Of a stretch of DNA of 64,000 bases, positions 39,104 to 49,322 are shown one piece after another; position 1 is the stretch's first letter, and the number at the start of each line of letters is the position of its first letter. This DNA comes from Caldimonas mangrovi (GTDB lineage Bacteria > Pseudomonadota > Gammaproteobacteria > Burkholderiales > Burkholderiaceae_C): the NCBI RefSeq assembly GCF_023721835.1, contig NZ_JAMKFE010000009.1, positions 124,001 to 188,000 on the forward strand. The letters are read 5' to 3'. A program made the translations under genes and the position numbers. The notes beneath the pieces were generated by a model. It did not search any database, was not told the origin of the DNA, and saw only the letters and a program-made list of their open reading frames with translations.

Positions 39104-40302
39104 CCGGACCGTCCACGGCGCGCCAGCAGGTGTGCATTCTCGGCTCGACGGGGTCGGTCGGCGCCAACACGCTGGACGTCATTGCACGCCACCCACAGCG
39201 CTACCAGGTCTTCGCGCTCACTGCGCACCGCCGCGTCGACGACTTGGAGGGGCAGTGTCTGCGCTTTCAGCCTCGCTACGCGGTCATGTCCGACGAACCG
39301 GCCGCCGCGTCTCTGCGAGCGCGTCTACGCAGCGCCGGAAGCCCCACCGAAGTGCTGGGCGGGGTGGACGCGCTGACCGAGATCGCGGCTCACCCGGACG
39401 TCGACACGGTGATGGCCGCCATCGTCGGTGCTGCCGGGCTGGCGCCTTGCCTCGCTGCCGCACGTGCGGGCAAGCGGCTGCTGCTGGCCAACAAGGAGGC
39501 GCTCGTCGTCGGCGGCGGCTTCTTCATGCAGGCGGTGCGTGCCGGCGGGGCACAACTGCTGCCGATCGATAGCGAACACTCGGCGATCTTCCAATGTTTG
39601 CCCGAGGACCCGGCGACCTGGCGCGAACGCATCGAACGCATCATCCTCACGGCGTCCGGCGGGCCGTTCCGCGACCGAGACCCCGCGAGTCTGTGCGACG
39701 TCACGCCCGAGCAGGCCTGCGCGCACCCCAACTGGGTCATGGGACGCAAGATCTCGGTCGATTCGGCAACCATGATGAACAAAGCGCTCGAGGTGATCGA
39801 GGCCCGATGGCTGTTCAGCCTCGAGCCCGAGGACATCGAGGTCGTGATCCACCCGCAAAGCATCGTGCACTCGATGGTGGTGTGCCGCGACCGGTCGGTG
39901 CTGGCTCAGTTGGGCACGCCCGACATGCGGGTGCCGATCGCATTCGGCTTGGCCTACCCCGAGCGCATCGAGTCAGGGGCGGCCCACCTGGACTTCACTC
40001 GATTGTCCGGGCTCACCTTCGAGGCCCTCGATCGGCGCCGCTTTCCGGGGCTGCAACTGGCCTGGGACACTTTGCGTGCGGCAGCGGGCAGTACGGCAGT
40101 GCTGAATGCCGCCAATGAAGAAGCGGTCGCCGCTTTCCTTGCGGGAACCATCCGCTTCGACCAGATTCACACGGTGAACGCGCGCACACTGGACGAAGTC
40201 GTCCCGGGGGCGGATGCCGCCGGCTCCCTTGAAGCACTTCTGGAGCTCGACGCCGGCGCCCGTCGCCGTGCGCGAGACTTCGTGAAAGGGTTGGCCGCAT
40301 GA
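39100..40302 (+). CDS. dxr: 1-deoxy-D-xylulose 5-phosphate reductoisomerase
   Basis: Dxr (IspC) makes MEP, the committed step of non-mevalonate isoprenoid synthesis, with NADPH and a divalent metal. The 400-residue protein has the N-terminal NADPH motif ILGSTGSVGANTLDV, LLANKEALVVGG, PIDSEHSAIFQCL (metal and substrate loop), ILTASGGPFRD and MGRKISVDSATMMNKALE. The pathway's IspG is also in this window. The 3' end overlaps rseP (ATGA). Confidence 0.97.
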   Translation: MTGPSTARQQVCILGSTGSVGANTLDVIARHPQRYQVFALTAHRRVDDLEGQCLRFQPRYAVMSDEPAAASLRARLRSAGSPTEVLGGVDALTEIAAHPDVDTVMAAIVGAAGLAPCLAAARAGKRLLLANKEALVVGGGFFMQAVRAGGAQLLPIDSEHSAIFQCLPEDPATWRERIERIILTASGGPFRDRDPASLCDVTPEQACAHPNWVMGRKISVDSATMMNKALEVIEARWLFSLEPEDIEVVIHPQSIVHSMVVCRDRSVLAQLGTPDMRVPIAFGLAYPERIESGAAHLDFTRLSGLTFEALDRRRFPGLQLAWDTLRAAAGSTAVLNAANEEAVAAFLAGTIRFDQIHTVNARTLDEVVPGADAAGSLEALLELDAGARRRARDFVKGLAA

Positions 40303-41666
40303 TCACCGTTCTCGCCTTCTTGCTGACCATTGCAATCCTGATCGTCGTGCACGAATGGGGTCACTACCGCATGGCGCTTGCCTGCGGCGTCAAGGTGCTG
40401 CGTTTCTCCGTGGGTTTCGGCCAGGTGCTGTGGCGCCGCCAGCGGACGCCGGACAGCACGGAATTCGTCGTCTGCGCACTGCCGCTGGGCGGCTATGTGC
40501 GCATGCTGGACGAGCGCGAAGGAGCAGTGCCGCCGGCGCTGGCGCACCAGGCCTTCAATCGCAAGCCACTGCGCTCTCGCGCTCTGATCGTCGCTGCGGG
40601 CCCGGCGGCCAACCTGGTCCTCGCGGTGGCGCTCTATGCGGTGGCCGGCTGGATCGGAACCGACGAACCGAAAGCGGTGCTGGGCGCGCCGGTGGCCGCC
40701 AGTCTGGCCGACCGTGCCGGCATGCGCGCCGGCGACTGGGTGCAAGCGGCGCAGGAGCCCGATGGCGATACGGTGGAGATCCGCTCGTACAACGATCTGC
40801 GCTGGTACGTCACCGACGCCACCGTGCACGGCCGCGACCTGACGCTGCAACTGACGGATGCACAAGGGCATCGCCCGCGTGACGTGACCCTGTCGCTGGC
40901 CGAACTCGGTTCCCGTTCTGTCGACGCAGGGCTGTTGCAGAAGATCGGCATCGGCCTGCCGTACAGCGAGCCGGTGCTTGGTCGTGTGATTCCGGGGGGA
41001 CCGGCCGAGAGGGCCGGTTTGCGTACCGGAGACAGTGTGCTTTCGATCGATGGTGAACCGGTGTTCGATGCGGCGCGGCTGCGACAGCGCATCCGATCGG
41101 CAGTGCGGGGCGACGCTGCCGTCCCCATGAAGTGGCGCGTCGAGCGCGGTGGCCAGGCCATGGACCTGATGGTCGAGCCCACGCTCGTCGAAGAGCAGGG
41201 CAAGCGTTTCGCACGTATCGAGGCCGAGGTCGGGCGACCGATCGAGTTCGTCACCGTCTCCTACGGGCCTTGGGAAGGCGTGGTCTATGGGATGCGCCGC
41301 ACCTGGGAGGTCGCTGCGCTGAGCCTGCGCATGCTGGGCAAGATGTTGATCGGCGAAGCATCGATCAAGAATTTGAGCGGGCCGCTGACGATCGCGGACT
41401 TCGCGGGGCAGTCGGTGCAGCTCGGGCTGTCCTACTACCTGGGCTTTCTGGCGCTCGTCAGCGTCAGCCTTGGCGTGCTGAATCTGCTTCCGCTGCCCGT
41501 CCTCGATGGGGGGCACCTGATGTATTATCTTTTCGAGGGAGTGACTGGGCGGCCGATCTCCGACGCGTGGCTTGATCGGCTGCAGCGTGGTGGGGTGGCG
41601 ATCATGCTCGTGATGATGTCACTCGCTCTCTACAACGACGTGGCCCGATTCCTGGGTCTGCACTGA
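40299..41666 (+). CDS. rseP: Site-2 zinc metalloprotease RseP
   Basis: RseP is an intramembrane protease that releases the anti-sigma-E factor domain in envelope stress. The 455-residue polytopic protein has the zinc-binding HEWGH (residues 18-22) in its first helix. The periplasmic PDZ part includes GRVIPGGPAERAGLRTGDSVLSIDGEPV. The C-terminal signature LNLLPLPVLDGGHLMYYLFEG, with LDG for the third zinc ligand, is present. It lies in the dxr-rseP-bamA order, consistent with an envelope-homeostasis operon. Confidence 0.96.
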   Translation: MITVLAFLLTIAILIVVHEWGHYRMALACGVKVLRFSVGFGQVLWRRQRTPDSTEFVVCALPLGGYVRMLDEREGAVPPALAHQAFNRKPLRSRALIVAAGPAANLVLAVALYAVAGWIGTDEPKAVLGAPVAASLADRAGMRAGDWVQAAQEPDGDTVEIRSYNDLRWYVTDATVHGRDLTLQLTDAQGHRPRDVTLSLAELGSRSVDAGLLQKIGIGLPYSEPVLGRVIPGGPAERAGLRTGDSVLSIDGEPVFDAARLRQRIRSAVRGDAAVPMKWRVERGGQAMDLMVEPTLVEEQGKRFARIEAEVGRPIEFVTVSYGPWEGVVYGMRRTWEVAALSLRMLGKMLIGEASIKNLSGPLTIADFAGQSVQLGLSYYLGFLALVSVSLGVLNLLPLPVLDGGHLMYYLFEGVTGRPISDAWLDRLQRGGVAIMLVMMSLALYNDVARFLGLH

Positions 41667-41671
41667 GTTCC

Positions 41672-43999
41672 ATGCTGCCTTCCTCCCGTTCGCGCCTGCG
41701 TCCGTCTTCGCTTCGCACCCCTACTCTCATCGCTGCTGCCGTTGTCGCCGCTCTTCATGCGGGATGGGCTTGGGCGGTCGAGCCGTTCACCCTCAGCGAC
41801 ATCCGCGTCGAAGGTCTGCAGCGCACCGAGCCGGGAACGGTCTTCGGGTCGCTGCCCTTTCGCATCGGCGATACCTACAACGACGAGAAGGGGGCGGCCG
41901 CGTTGCGCGCATTGTTCGCGACGGGCCTGTTCTCCGATGTTCGTATCGAAGTCGACGGCAATATCGTTGTGGTACTGGTCGAGGAACGTCCGATTGTCTC
42001 GATGGTGGAGTTCGTCGGCACCAAGGAGTTCGACAAGGACGTGCTCACGAAGGCGTTGCGTGATGTCGGTATTGCCGAAGGACGCCCTTTCGACAAGGCG
42101 CTCGTCGATCGCGCCGAGCAGGAACTGAAACGGCAGTACCTGGCCAAGAGCCTTTACGGCGCCGAGGTGATCACCACCATCACCCCGCTGGAACGCAACC
42201 GCGTCAACGTCACGTTCACCGTGACAGAAGGCGGGGTTGCCAAGATCCGGGAGATACACATTGCCGGTGCCAAGGCCTTCTCTGAAAGCCGGCTCCGGAG
42301 TCTGTTCTCGCTGACCGACGGCGGTTGGCTGACCTGGTACACCAAGTCGGACCGCTACTCACGCGCCAAGCTGAACGCCGACCTCGAACAGCTGCGTTCG
42401 TTCTACTTGAATCGCGGCTACCTCGAATTTGCGGTGGAATCGACGCAGGTGGCGATCTCGCCGGACAAGCAGGACATCTCCATCACGGTGAACATCCGTG
42501 AGGGGCAGCCCTATGTGGTCACTGCCGTCGAGCTCGAAGGCGAATACCTCGACAAGGAGGCGGACTTCAAGTCGCTGGTGACGATCAAGCCGGGCGAGCC
42601 CTACCGGGCCGAGGACGTGGCCGAGACCGTTCGTGCCTTTACCGAGCGTTTCGGCGCCTTCGGGTACGCCTTCGCGCGCATCGAGCCGCGCACCGACATC
42701 AATCGTGAGACGGGCCGTGTTTCGGTGGCCTTGGTGGCAGAACCCCAGCGGCGGGTCTATGTGCGTCGCATCAACCTTTCCGGCAACGCACGTACGCGTG
42801 ACGAGGTCATCCGGCGCGAGTTCCGGCAGTTCGAGTCGTCCTGGTACGACGGAGAGCGGATCCGCCTGTCGCGCGACCGGGTCGACCGGCTCGGCTACTT
42901 CAATGAGGTCAACGTCGAGACCAATGAAGTGCCCGGCACCAACGACCAGGTCGACTTGACGCTCAACGTCGTCGAGAAGCCTACCGGCAACCTGCTGCTC
43001 GGCGCGGGCTTTTCGAGCGCTGAAAAGCTGACGCTGACGGCGTCGATCAAGCAGGACAACATCTTCGGCTCGGGCAACTATCTTGGCGTCGAGTTCAATA
43101 CAAGCAAGTACAACCAGAACTTCGTCATCAGCACGATCGATCCCTACTTTACGATTGACGGAATTTCGCGTTCGTTCGACCTTTACTACCGCACGACGCA
43201 GCCTTTGTCGAGCCAAGGCTCGGACTACAAGTTAGTGACCCCCGGTGTCGCCATTCGATTCGGAGTGCCTTTCACCGAATACGACACGGTGTATTTTGGT
43301 ATCGGCGTGGAAAGCACCGAAATTAAAGGTGACGAAAGTGGCATGCCGTTCGCGTACTCCGAGTATCGTGACAAGTTCGGGGCGAAGAGTGTTGCTTTGC
43401 CATTGACACTGGGGTGGACCCGAGACGGCCGCGACAGCGCTTTGGTGCCGACGCGAGGCAGGTATCAGCGGTTGAACGCCGAGATGAGCTTGGCCGGAGA
43501 CGCGCGCTACATCAAGACGAACTATCAATTCCAACAATATATTCCACTGAGCCAGTCATTCACTTTGGCGTTCAATGCTGAACTGGGTTGGGGGAAGGGG
43601 TTGTCAGGAAGACCGTTTCCCGTGTTCAAGAATTTCACGGGTGGAGGGTTGGGATCAGTCCGCGGATTCGAGCAGAATTCGTTCGGGGCGCTTGACAACA
43701 CTACCGGTGGGCGTGTGGGTGGACACAAGCGGCTGAATCTGAATACCGAACTGTATGTTCCGTTTCCGGGCTCCGGAACCGACCGCACGCTTCGCCTGTT
43801 TGGATACTTTGACGTAGGAAACGTCTTCGACGACAAGTTCGAAAAGGTGAGCGTCGACAACCTTCGGGCCTCAACAGGCATCGGCTTCAGCTGGGTTTCA
43901 CCGGTCGGCCCGTTGAAGCTCGCCTACGGCATTCCGGTGCGTGCAAAGTCCGGAGATAGAATCGAACGTCTGCAATTTCAGATTGGGACTGCCTTCTGA
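41672..43999 (+). CDS. bamA: Outer membrane protein assembly factor BamA
   Basis: BamA is the central Omp85 beta-barrel insertase of the outer membrane. The 775-residue protein has a signal peptide ending AWA before VEPFTLSDIRVEG, and five POTRA domains to about residue 430. A 16-stranded barrel follows, with KFTGGGLGSVRGFEQNS (the conserved VRGF of the lid loop) and a C-terminal FQIGTAF ending in Phe. The barrel-coding part (from about 43080) has clearly lower G+C than the POTRA part and the flanking genes. The stop overlaps the start of the skp gene by one base (TGATG). Confidence 0.96.
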   Translation: MLPSSRSRLRPSSLRTPTLIAAAVVAALHAGWAWAVEPFTLSDIRVEGLQRTEPGTVFGSLPFRIGDTYNDEKGAAALRALFATGLFSDVRIEVDGNIVVVLVEERPIVSMVEFVGTKEFDKDVLTKALRDVGIAEGRPFDKALVDRAEQELKRQYLAKSLYGAEVITTITPLERNRVNVTFTVTEGGVAKIREIHIAGAKAFSESRLRSLFSLTDGGWLTWYTKSDRYSRAKLNADLEQLRSFYLNRGYLEFAVESTQVAISPDKQDISITVNIREGQPYVVTAVELEGEYLDKEADFKSLVTIKPGEPYRAEDVAETVRAFTERFGAFGYAFARIEPRTDINRETGRVSVALVAEPQRRVYVRRINLSGNARTRDEVIRREFRQFESSWYDGERIRLSRDRVDRLGYFNEVNVETNEVPGTNDQVDLTLNVVEKPTGNLLLGAGFSSAEKLTLTASIKQDNIFGSGNYLGVEFNTSKYNQNFVISTIDPYFTIDGISRSFDLYYRTTQPLSSQGSDYKLVTPGVAIRFGVPFTEYDTVYFGIGVESTEIKGDESGMPFAYSEYRDKFGAKSVALPLTLGWTRDGRDSALVPTRGRYQRLNAEMSLAGDARYIKTNYQFQQYIPLSQSFTLAFNAELGWGKGLSGRPFPVFKNFTGGGLGSVRGFEQNSFGALDNTTGGRVGGHKRLNLNTELYVPFPGSGTDRTLRLFGYFDVGNVFDDKFEKVSVDNLRASTGIGFSWVSPVGPLKLAYGIPVRAKSGDRIERLQFQIGTAF

Positions 44000-44514
44000 T
44001 GAAGAAGATTTACATGAAGTCTGCGCTGTGTGCCGGCTTGCTCGCGCTGACGATGCAAGGGGCGCAGGCCCAGGAACTGAAGATCGGCTATGTGAGCAGC
44101 GATCGTGTGATGCGCGACTCGGAGCTTGCCAAGGCTGCCGAGGCACGTCTGCGCCAGGAGTTCTCCCGTCAGGAGAAGGAACTTGCCGACATGGCCGCGA
44201 AGCTCAAGACCGCTTCCGACAAGCTCGACAAGGAAGCTCCGACCCTGGCCGAATCGGAGCGTGGACGGCGCCAGCGTGATCTGGTCGACATGGACCGCGA
44301 ATTCCAGCGCAAGCGCCGCGAGTACCAGGAAGACGCCAGCCGGCGGCGCAACGAGGAGTTGTCTGCGATCATCGACCGCGCCAACGGGGTGATCAAGCGC
44401 ATCGCCGAGCAAGAGAAGTACGACCTGATCATCCAGGAGGCCGTCCACTGGAGCCCACGCGTCGATATCACCGACAAGGTCATCAAGGCGTTGAACGCCA
44501 ACGGTGGCAAGTGA
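43999..44514 (+). CDS. skp: Periplasmic chaperone Skp/OmpH
   Basis: Skp is a trimeric 'jellyfish' chaperone that holds unfolded outer-membrane proteins. The 171-residue protein has a signal peptide ([23 protein letters not shown]) cleaved before [15 protein letters not shown] long charged coiled coil follows ([48 protein letters not shown]), and [24 protein letters not shown] closes it. It overlaps lpxD by 11 bases and follows bamA as usual. Confidence 0.93.
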   Translation: MKKIYMKSALCAGLLALTMQGAQAQELKIGYVSSDRVMRDSELAKAAEARLRQEFSRQEKELADMAAKLKTASDKLDKEAPTLAESERGRRQRDLVDMDREFQRKRREYQEDASRRRNEELSAIIDRANGVIKRIAEQEKYDLIIQEAVHWSPRVDITDKVIKALNANGGK

Positions 44515-45553
44515 ATCTTCGGCCGTGAACGATGTTGCCCTCGGCGAAATCGCGCAAGCACTTGGCGGAGAACTGATCGGCTCCGCCGCATTGCGCATCA
44601 CCCGGATCGGCCCCCTGGAAGGCGCAACGCCTTCCACGCTCTGTTTCCTTTCCAACCCGCGATACACCTCACAGTTGGCGGCTTCCCAAGCCGGCTGCGT
44701 CATCGTTGCGCCGGCGTTTCGCGAGCAGGCGGTGCAGCGTGGTGCGGCCATCGTGGCCGACGACCCGTACGTCTATTTCGCCAAGCTGACGCAGTGGTGG
44801 GCGCGTCGGATGCTGCCCACCGTGCCGGCAGGCATCCACCCGTCGGCGGTGGTGGCTGCTACGGCGAGGATCGGGCAGAACGTTCGCATCGAGGCGCTCG
44901 CGGTGATCGATGACGAAGCGGAAATCGGTGACGGTGCCATCATCGGCGCGCACAGCGTGGTCGGGCGGGGCACCCGCATCGGTGCGAGGACACGACTGGC
45001 GCCCCATGTGTCGGTGCTGGACGGCTGCTCGCTCGGCGAGCGTTGCATTGTGCACTCGGGCGTCGTGATCGGCGCGGACGGCTTCGGCTTCGCTCAAGAG
45101 CAAGGCCGCTGGGTCAAGATCGAGCAGCTGGGCGGCGTGCGCATCGGCAACGATGTCGAGATCGGCGCGAACACCTGCGTCGACCGTGGCGCACTCGGCG
45201 ATACCGTGATCGAGGACGGCGTCAAGCTCGACAACCTCATCCAGATCGCGCACAACGTGCACATTGGCGCGCACACCGCGATGGCGGGCTGCGTCGGCGT
45301 TTCGGGCAGCACGCGGGTTGGTGCGCATTGCACCATCGCCGGCGGGGTCGGTATCGCCGGGCACCTGACGATTGCCGACAACGTGCATGTGACCGCCATG
45401 AGCCTCGTGAGCCGTTCGCTGCTCAAGGCCGGCGTCTACAGCGGCGCGTTTCCCATCGACGACAATAAGGACTGGGAGAAGAATGCCGCGACACTGCGGC
45501 AACTCCATGCGCTGCGCGAACGAGTGCGCGCACTGGAAAAGAAGCTCAAGTGA
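44504..45553 (+). CDS. lpxD: UDP-3-O-(3-hydroxymyristoyl)glucosamine N-acyltransferase
   Basis: LpxD adds the N-linked acyl chain in lipid A synthesis. The 349-residue protein has an N-terminal uridine-binding domain ([24 protein letters not shown]). A left-handed beta-helix follows with hexapeptide repeats ([22 protein letters not shown]), and the catalytic His is in [24 protein letters not shown]. It starts at GTG 44504, within the skp 3' end; GTG 44525 is equally possible. Neither has a good Shine-Dalgarno, suggesting coupled translation. Confidence 0.95.
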   Translation: MASESSAVNDVALGEIAQALGGELIGSAALRITRIGPLEGATPSTLCFLSNPRYTSQLAASQAGCVIVAPAFREQAVQRGAAIVADDPYVYFAKLTQWWARRMLPTVPAGIHPSAVVAATARIGQNVRIEALAVIDDEAEIGDGAIIGAHSVVGRGTRIGARTRLAPHVSVLDGCSLGERCIVHSGVVIGADGFGFAQEQGRWVKIEQLGGVRIGNDVEIGANTCVDRGALGDTVIEDGVKLDNLIQIAHNVHIGAHTAMAGCVGVSGSTRVGAHCTIAGGVGIAGHLTIADNVHVTAMSLVSRSLLKAGVYSGAFPIDDNKDWEKNAATLRQLHALRERVRALEKKLK

Positions 45554-45996
45554 TGATGGACATCCACAAGATACTGAAGAAGCTGCCGCACCGCTATCCC
45601 ATCCTGCTGGTGGACCGTGTGCTCGAACTCGAGAAGGGCAAGCGCATCCGGGCGCTGAAGAACGTCACGATCAACGAACCGTTCTTCATGGGGCACTTTC
45701 CGAACCGGCCGGTGATGCCGGGCGTGCTGATGCTCGAGGCGCTCGCGCAGGCTTCTGCGCTGCTGGCCTTCGATGCCGGCGATGCCGAACTCGATCCACG
45801 CGCGGTGTACTACTTCGTCGGCATCGACGGTGCAAGATTCAAGCGCCCGGTCGAGCCAGGCGATCAACTGGTGCTCGAGGTCTCGCTGGAACGCGCGCGT
45901 GCGGGCATCTACAAGTTCAAATGCCAGGCGCTCGTCGATGGCGAGCTGGCGGTCGAGGCCGAGTTGATGTGCACGATGCGCATCGTCGAGGACTGA
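45553..45996 (+). CDS. fabZ: 3-hydroxyacyl-ACP dehydratase FabZ
   Basis: FabZ dehydrates 3-hydroxyacyl-ACP in fatty-acid elongation. Its substrate pool is shared with LpxA and LpxD, which explains the gene order. The product from ATG 45553 has 147 residues with [13 protein letters not shown] and the hot-dog-fold active site [24 protein letters not shown] (His and Glu). Two further starts (GTG 45550, ATG 45556) are adjacent. It overlaps the lpxD stop by one base. Confidence 0.95.
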   Translation: MMDIHKILKKLPHRYPILLVDRVLELEKGKRIRALKNVTINEPFFMGHFPNRPVMPGVLMLEALAQASALLAFDAGDAELDPRAVYYFVGIDGARFKRPVEPGDQLVLEVSLERARAGIYKFKCQALVDGELAVEAELMCTMRIVED

Positions 45997-46009
45997 CCAG
46001 GGGCAGTCG

Positions 46010-46798
46010 ATGGCTGAGGTTCACCCTACTGCAATCGTCGATCCCAAAGCCGAGCTTGCCGCTGGCGTTGCCGTCGGCCCGTATGCCGTGATCGGTGCCG
46101 GCGTGCGCATCGGCGAAGGCACGAGCGTCGGTGCACATTGCACGATTGAAGGTCCGACGACCATCGGTCGCGACAACCGCATCTTCCAGTTCGCGTCGCT
46201 CGGTTCGGCGCCGCAGGACATGAAGTACCGCGGCGAGCCGACCGAACTGCATATTGGCGATCGCAACACGATACGCGAGTTCTGCACCTTCAGCCGCGGC
46301 ACCGTGCAGGACACCGGCGTGACATCGATCGGCGACGACAACTGGATCATGGCTTATGTCCATATCGCGCACGACTGCGCTGTCGGCAACCGGACCATCC
46401 TTGCGAACAACGCGACGCTTGCCGGGCACGTTCATCTGGGCGACTGGGTGTTCATCGGCGGACTGACCGGCATACATCAGTTCGTGAAGGTGGGTGCTCA
46501 TGCGATGGCCGGCTTCGGCAGCCATGTGTCGCAGGACATCCCCCCGTTCATGACGGTCGCAGGCAACCCGCTGTCGGTGCATGGGCTGAATGTCGAGGGC
46601 CTGCGCCGCCGCGGCTTCTCGCGCGAGCGGATTGCGCATCTGAAGCAGATCCACCGGCTGCTCTACCGACAAGGGCTGACGCTCGAAGAGGCCAAGCAGC
46701 AGATTGCAGGCTTGCCGGGTGGCGATGCCGAGATGCGAGGCGACGTCGAGACGATGCTTGCCTTCCTCGCCCAGTCGTCGCGCGGCATCGTCCGCTGA
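46010..46798 (+). CDS. lpxA: UDP-N-acetylglucosamine acyltransferase LpxA
   Basis: LpxA transfers the 3-O-acyl chain to UDP-GlcNAc, the first lipid A step. The 262-residue protein matches E. coli LpxA in length. Hexapeptide repeats run from [12 protein letters not shown] onward. The catalytic His lies in [14 protein letters not shown], and [22 protein letters not shown] and a C-terminal helical domain follow. It lies 13 bases after fabZ and 10 before lpxB. Confidence 0.97.
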   Translation: MAEVHPTAIVDPKAELAAGVAVGPYAVIGAGVRIGEGTSVGAHCTIEGPTTIGRDNRIFQFASLGSAPQDMKYRGEPTELHIGDRNTIREFCTFSRGTVQDTGVTSIGDDNWIMAYVHIAHDCAVGNRTILANNATLAGHVHLGDWVFIGGLTGIHQFVKVGAHAMAGFGSHVSQDIPPFMTVAGNPLSVHGLNVEGLRRRGFSRERIAHLKQIHRLLYRQGLTLEEAKQQIAGLPGGDAEMRGDVETMLAFLAQSSRGIVR

Positions 46799-46808
46799 AC
46801 CTCCCGCC

Positions 46809-47951
46809 ATGCCGACCTTTCCCCGTCTGGCCATGGTGGCCGGTGAGGCCTCGGGCGACTTGCTCGCTGGCTTGCTGATGGGCGGCCTCAAGCAGCGTTG
46901 GCCCGACGCGTCGACCTATGGCATCGGCGGGCCGCGCATGGCAGAGCATGGATTCGCCGCCTGGTGGCCGCACGAGAAGCTGGCGGTCCGGGGCTATGTG
47001 GAGGTGCTGCGGCACTACCGGGAGATCGCGGGCATCCGTTCCCAGCTGTGCGAGCGGTTGCTGTGTGACAAGCCCGATGCCTTCATCGGCGTGGACGCAC
47101 CCGACTTCAACCTCGGTCTTGAGGAACGGCTGCGAGCCGCCGGCGTCCGCACGATACAGTTTGTCTGCCCGTCGATCTGGGCCTGGCGCGGCAAGCGCGT
47201 GCACAAGATCCGGCGCTCGGCCGATCACGTGCTGTGTCTGTTTCCGTTCGAGCCCGAACTCCTCGCCGGTCATGGCATCGAGGCGACGTACGTGGGGCAT
47301 CCGCTGGCCGACAGCATCGCACTCGACGTACCACGTGCTGCGTCGCGCGAGGTGTTGGGCATCGATCTCGAAGCCGCGGTGGTGGCCCTGCTGCCTGGCA
47401 GTCGGCGTAGCGAGATCCAGTACAACGCTCCCAAGATCATCGCTGCGGCGGCCGAACTGCACCGTCGCCGGCCCGGTCTGAACTTCCTGCTGCCGGTCGT
47501 ACCCGGCTTGCGCAGCATGCTCGAACCGCTGCTCGCCGAATATGGTGCGGGGTCACCTATCAGGCTGCTGGACGGTCGCTCGCACGAGGTGATGGCCGCA
47601 AGCGACGTGGTGGTCATCGCCAGCGGAACCGCGACGCTGGAGGCCGCCCTGTTCAAGAAGCCGATGGTCATCACTTACAGCATGCACTGGCTCAGCGCGA
47701 TGATGATGCGGCGCATGGGATACCTGCCATGGGTCGGGCTGCCCAACATCCTGTGCAAGGACTTCGTCGTGCCCGAATTGCTGCAGGAAGCAGCCACGCC
47801 GACGACACTCGCGGATGCTACGCTTGCATGGCTCGACGACCCGGCTCGCTGCCAGGCGCTGGTCGGGCGCTTTACAGAACTGCACCAACGCCTGCGTTGC
47901 GACACTGCGCAAGCCGCCACCCATGCGATCGCGAAAGTCCTCCAAGCTTGA
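46809..47951 (+). CDS. lpxB: Lipid-A-disaccharide synthase
   Basis: LpxB condenses lipid X and UDP-2,3-diacylglucosamine to the beta-1,6 disaccharide. The 380-residue glycosyltransferase family 19 protein has [14 protein letters not shown] at its N-terminus, [40 protein letters not shown] and [23 protein letters not shown] 46809 starts right at the AGEASGD region. The 3' end overlaps rnhB by 29 bases. Confidence 0.96.
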   Translation: MPTFPRLAMVAGEASGDLLAGLLMGGLKQRWPDASTYGIGGPRMAEHGFAAWWPHEKLAVRGYVEVLRHYREIAGIRSQLCERLLCDKPDAFIGVDAPDFNLGLEERLRAAGVRTIQFVCPSIWAWRGKRVHKIRRSADHVLCLFPFEPELLAGHGIEATYVGHPLADSIALDVPRAASREVLGIDLEAAVVALLPGSRRSEIQYNAPKIIAAAAELHRRRPGLNFLLPVVPGLRSMLEPLLAEYGAGSPIRLLDGRSHEVMAASDVVVIASGTATLEAALFKKPMVITYSMHWLSAMMMRRMGYLPWVGLPNILCKDFVVPELLQEAATPTTLADATLAWLDDPARCQALVGRFTELHQRLRCDTAQAATHAIAKVLQA

Positions 47952-48546
47952 ACAACTGCCGCTGAGCTGGGACGTTCCCGGCTTGCTGGCGGGGGTCGAC
48001 GAGGCCGGTCGCGGACCTCTGGCGGGGCCGGTCGTGGCCGCCGCAGTGATCCTCGATGACGAGAACCGCATCGAGGGCTTGGCCGACTCCAAGCAACTGA
48101 GCGAGCGTACGCGTGAGCGTCTGTTCGACGAGATCCGTGCCAGGGCTTTGTGCTGCGCGATCGCCGAGGCGAGCGTCGAGGAGATCGATCGGCTCAACAT
48201 TCTGCAGGCGACGATGCTCGCGATGAGGCGTGCGGTCGAGTCGTTGCGTCTCAAACCCGCGAAGGTGCTGGTCGACGGCAACCGCCTGCCGGTATTGAAG
48301 GTGGCAGCCGAGGCCATCGTGCAGGGCGATGCAAAGGTCCAGGCGATTTCGGCTGCGTCCATCCTCGCCAAGGTGCACCGCGACCGGCTGTGCCTGCAGC
48401 TGCACGAGCTTCACCCTCAATATGGCTTTGCCGAGCACAAGGGCTATCCGACGCCTGAGCATCTTGCAGCACTGCAGGCCCACGGCGCTTGTGCGGTGCA
48501 CCGCCGCAGCTTCGCGCCGGTGCGTGCGGTGCTCCGGGTGGACTGA
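47923..48546 (+). CDS. rnhB: Ribonuclease HII
   Basis: RNase HII cuts RNA in RNA-DNA hybrids and removes single misincorporated ribonucleotides. The 207-residue protein has the active site [20 protein letters not shown] (DEAG), the second Asp in [10 protein letters not shown], and [16 protein letters not shown] 47923 lies inside lpxB. The conserved domain starts about 23 residues later, so a shorter form is possible. The lpxB-rnhB order is conserved. Confidence 0.94.
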   Translation: MRSRKSSKLEQLPLSWDVPGLLAGVDEAGRGPLAGPVVAAAVILDDENRIEGLADSKQLSERTRERLFDEIRARALCCAIAEASVEEIDRLNILQATMLAMRRAVESLRLKPAKVLVDGNRLPVLKVAAEAIVQGDAKVQAISAASILAKVHRDRLCLQLHELHPQYGFAEHKGYPTPEHLAALQAHGACAVHRRSFAPVRAVLRVD

Positions 48547-49322
48547 TGTTGGTGCAGCAAGTCACATCACGAGACAACCCACTGGTTGTCAGGCTGCGCA
48601 AGCTTGTGCAGGAGGCAGCGGCCTACCGCAAGCTCGGCGAAGTCTGGCTGGAAGGCGAGCACCTGTGCTCTGCCTACCGGCAGCGCGGAGGGCAGGTGAT
48701 GCTGGCGGTGGCATCGCAGGCAAGTTGGGAAGACGCGAGCGTCCGCGGGCTGTGCGCCGCGGTTGGCAAGGTCACGCTGTTGCCGGACAGCTTGTTCAAG
48801 TCGGTCAGCGGCCTGGAGTCGCCGGGGCGTGTGGGCTTTGTCGTCCCGTGGAGCGGCCCCGTGGCCCCGCAGTCCGGCATCGCGACGGTGGTGCTCGACC
48901 GCTTGCAGGACGCGGGCAACGTGGGCTCCATTTTGCGTAGCGCCGCGGCCCTGGGCATCGGTCAGGTGATCGCTCTGCGTGGAACCGCTGCGCTGTGGTC
49001 GCAGAAGGTACTGCGCGCCGGCATGGGGGCGCATTTCGGCCTGCGGCTGGTGGAGGCAGCAGGCGCCGATGCTCTGGATAGCCTTGGCCTCCCGCTCATC
49101 GGCACCAGTTCGCACACCGAAACCGAACTGCATGCGACGCGGCTGCCGTCACCATGTGCCTGGGTGCTGGGCCACGAAGGGCAGGGGGTCGATCCGGCCG
49201 TACAGCAGCGCTGCCAATGGACCGTGCGTATCCCACAGCCTGGCGGAGAAGAATCGCTGAACGTCGCGGCCGCCGCCGCCATCTGCTTCTACGAGGGCTT
49301 GCGGCAGCAACTCAATAGATGA
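48546..49322 (+). CDS. TrmH/SpoU-family RNA methyltransferase
   Basis: This is a 258-residue SPOUT methyltransferase. An N-terminal substrate-binding segment (TSRDNPLVVRLRKLVQEAAAYRKLGEVWLEGEHL) resembles RlmB/TrmH-like proteins. The knotted catalytic domain has LDRLQDAGNVGSILRSAAALGIG, GWVLGHEGQGVDP-like WVLGHEGQGVDPAVQQRC, and QPGGEESLNVAAAAAICFYE. It is probably a 2'-O-ribose methyltransferase of rRNA or tRNA; the exact nucleotide is not inferable. The start overlaps the rnhB stop (TGATG). The 3' end overlaps convergent ppsR by 11 bases. Confidence 0.86.
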   Translation: MLVQQVTSRDNPLVVRLRKLVQEAAAYRKLGEVWLEGEHLCSAYRQRGGQVMLAVASQASWEDASVRGLCAAVGKVTLLPDSLFKSVSGLESPGRVGFVVPWSGPVAPQSGIATVVLDRLQDAGNVGSILRSAAALGIGQVIALRGTAALWSQKVLRAGMGAHFGLRLVEAAGADALDSLGLPLIGTSSHTETELHATRLPSPCAWVLGHEGQGVDPAVQQRCQWTVRIPQPGGEESLNVAAAAAICFYEGLRQQLNR

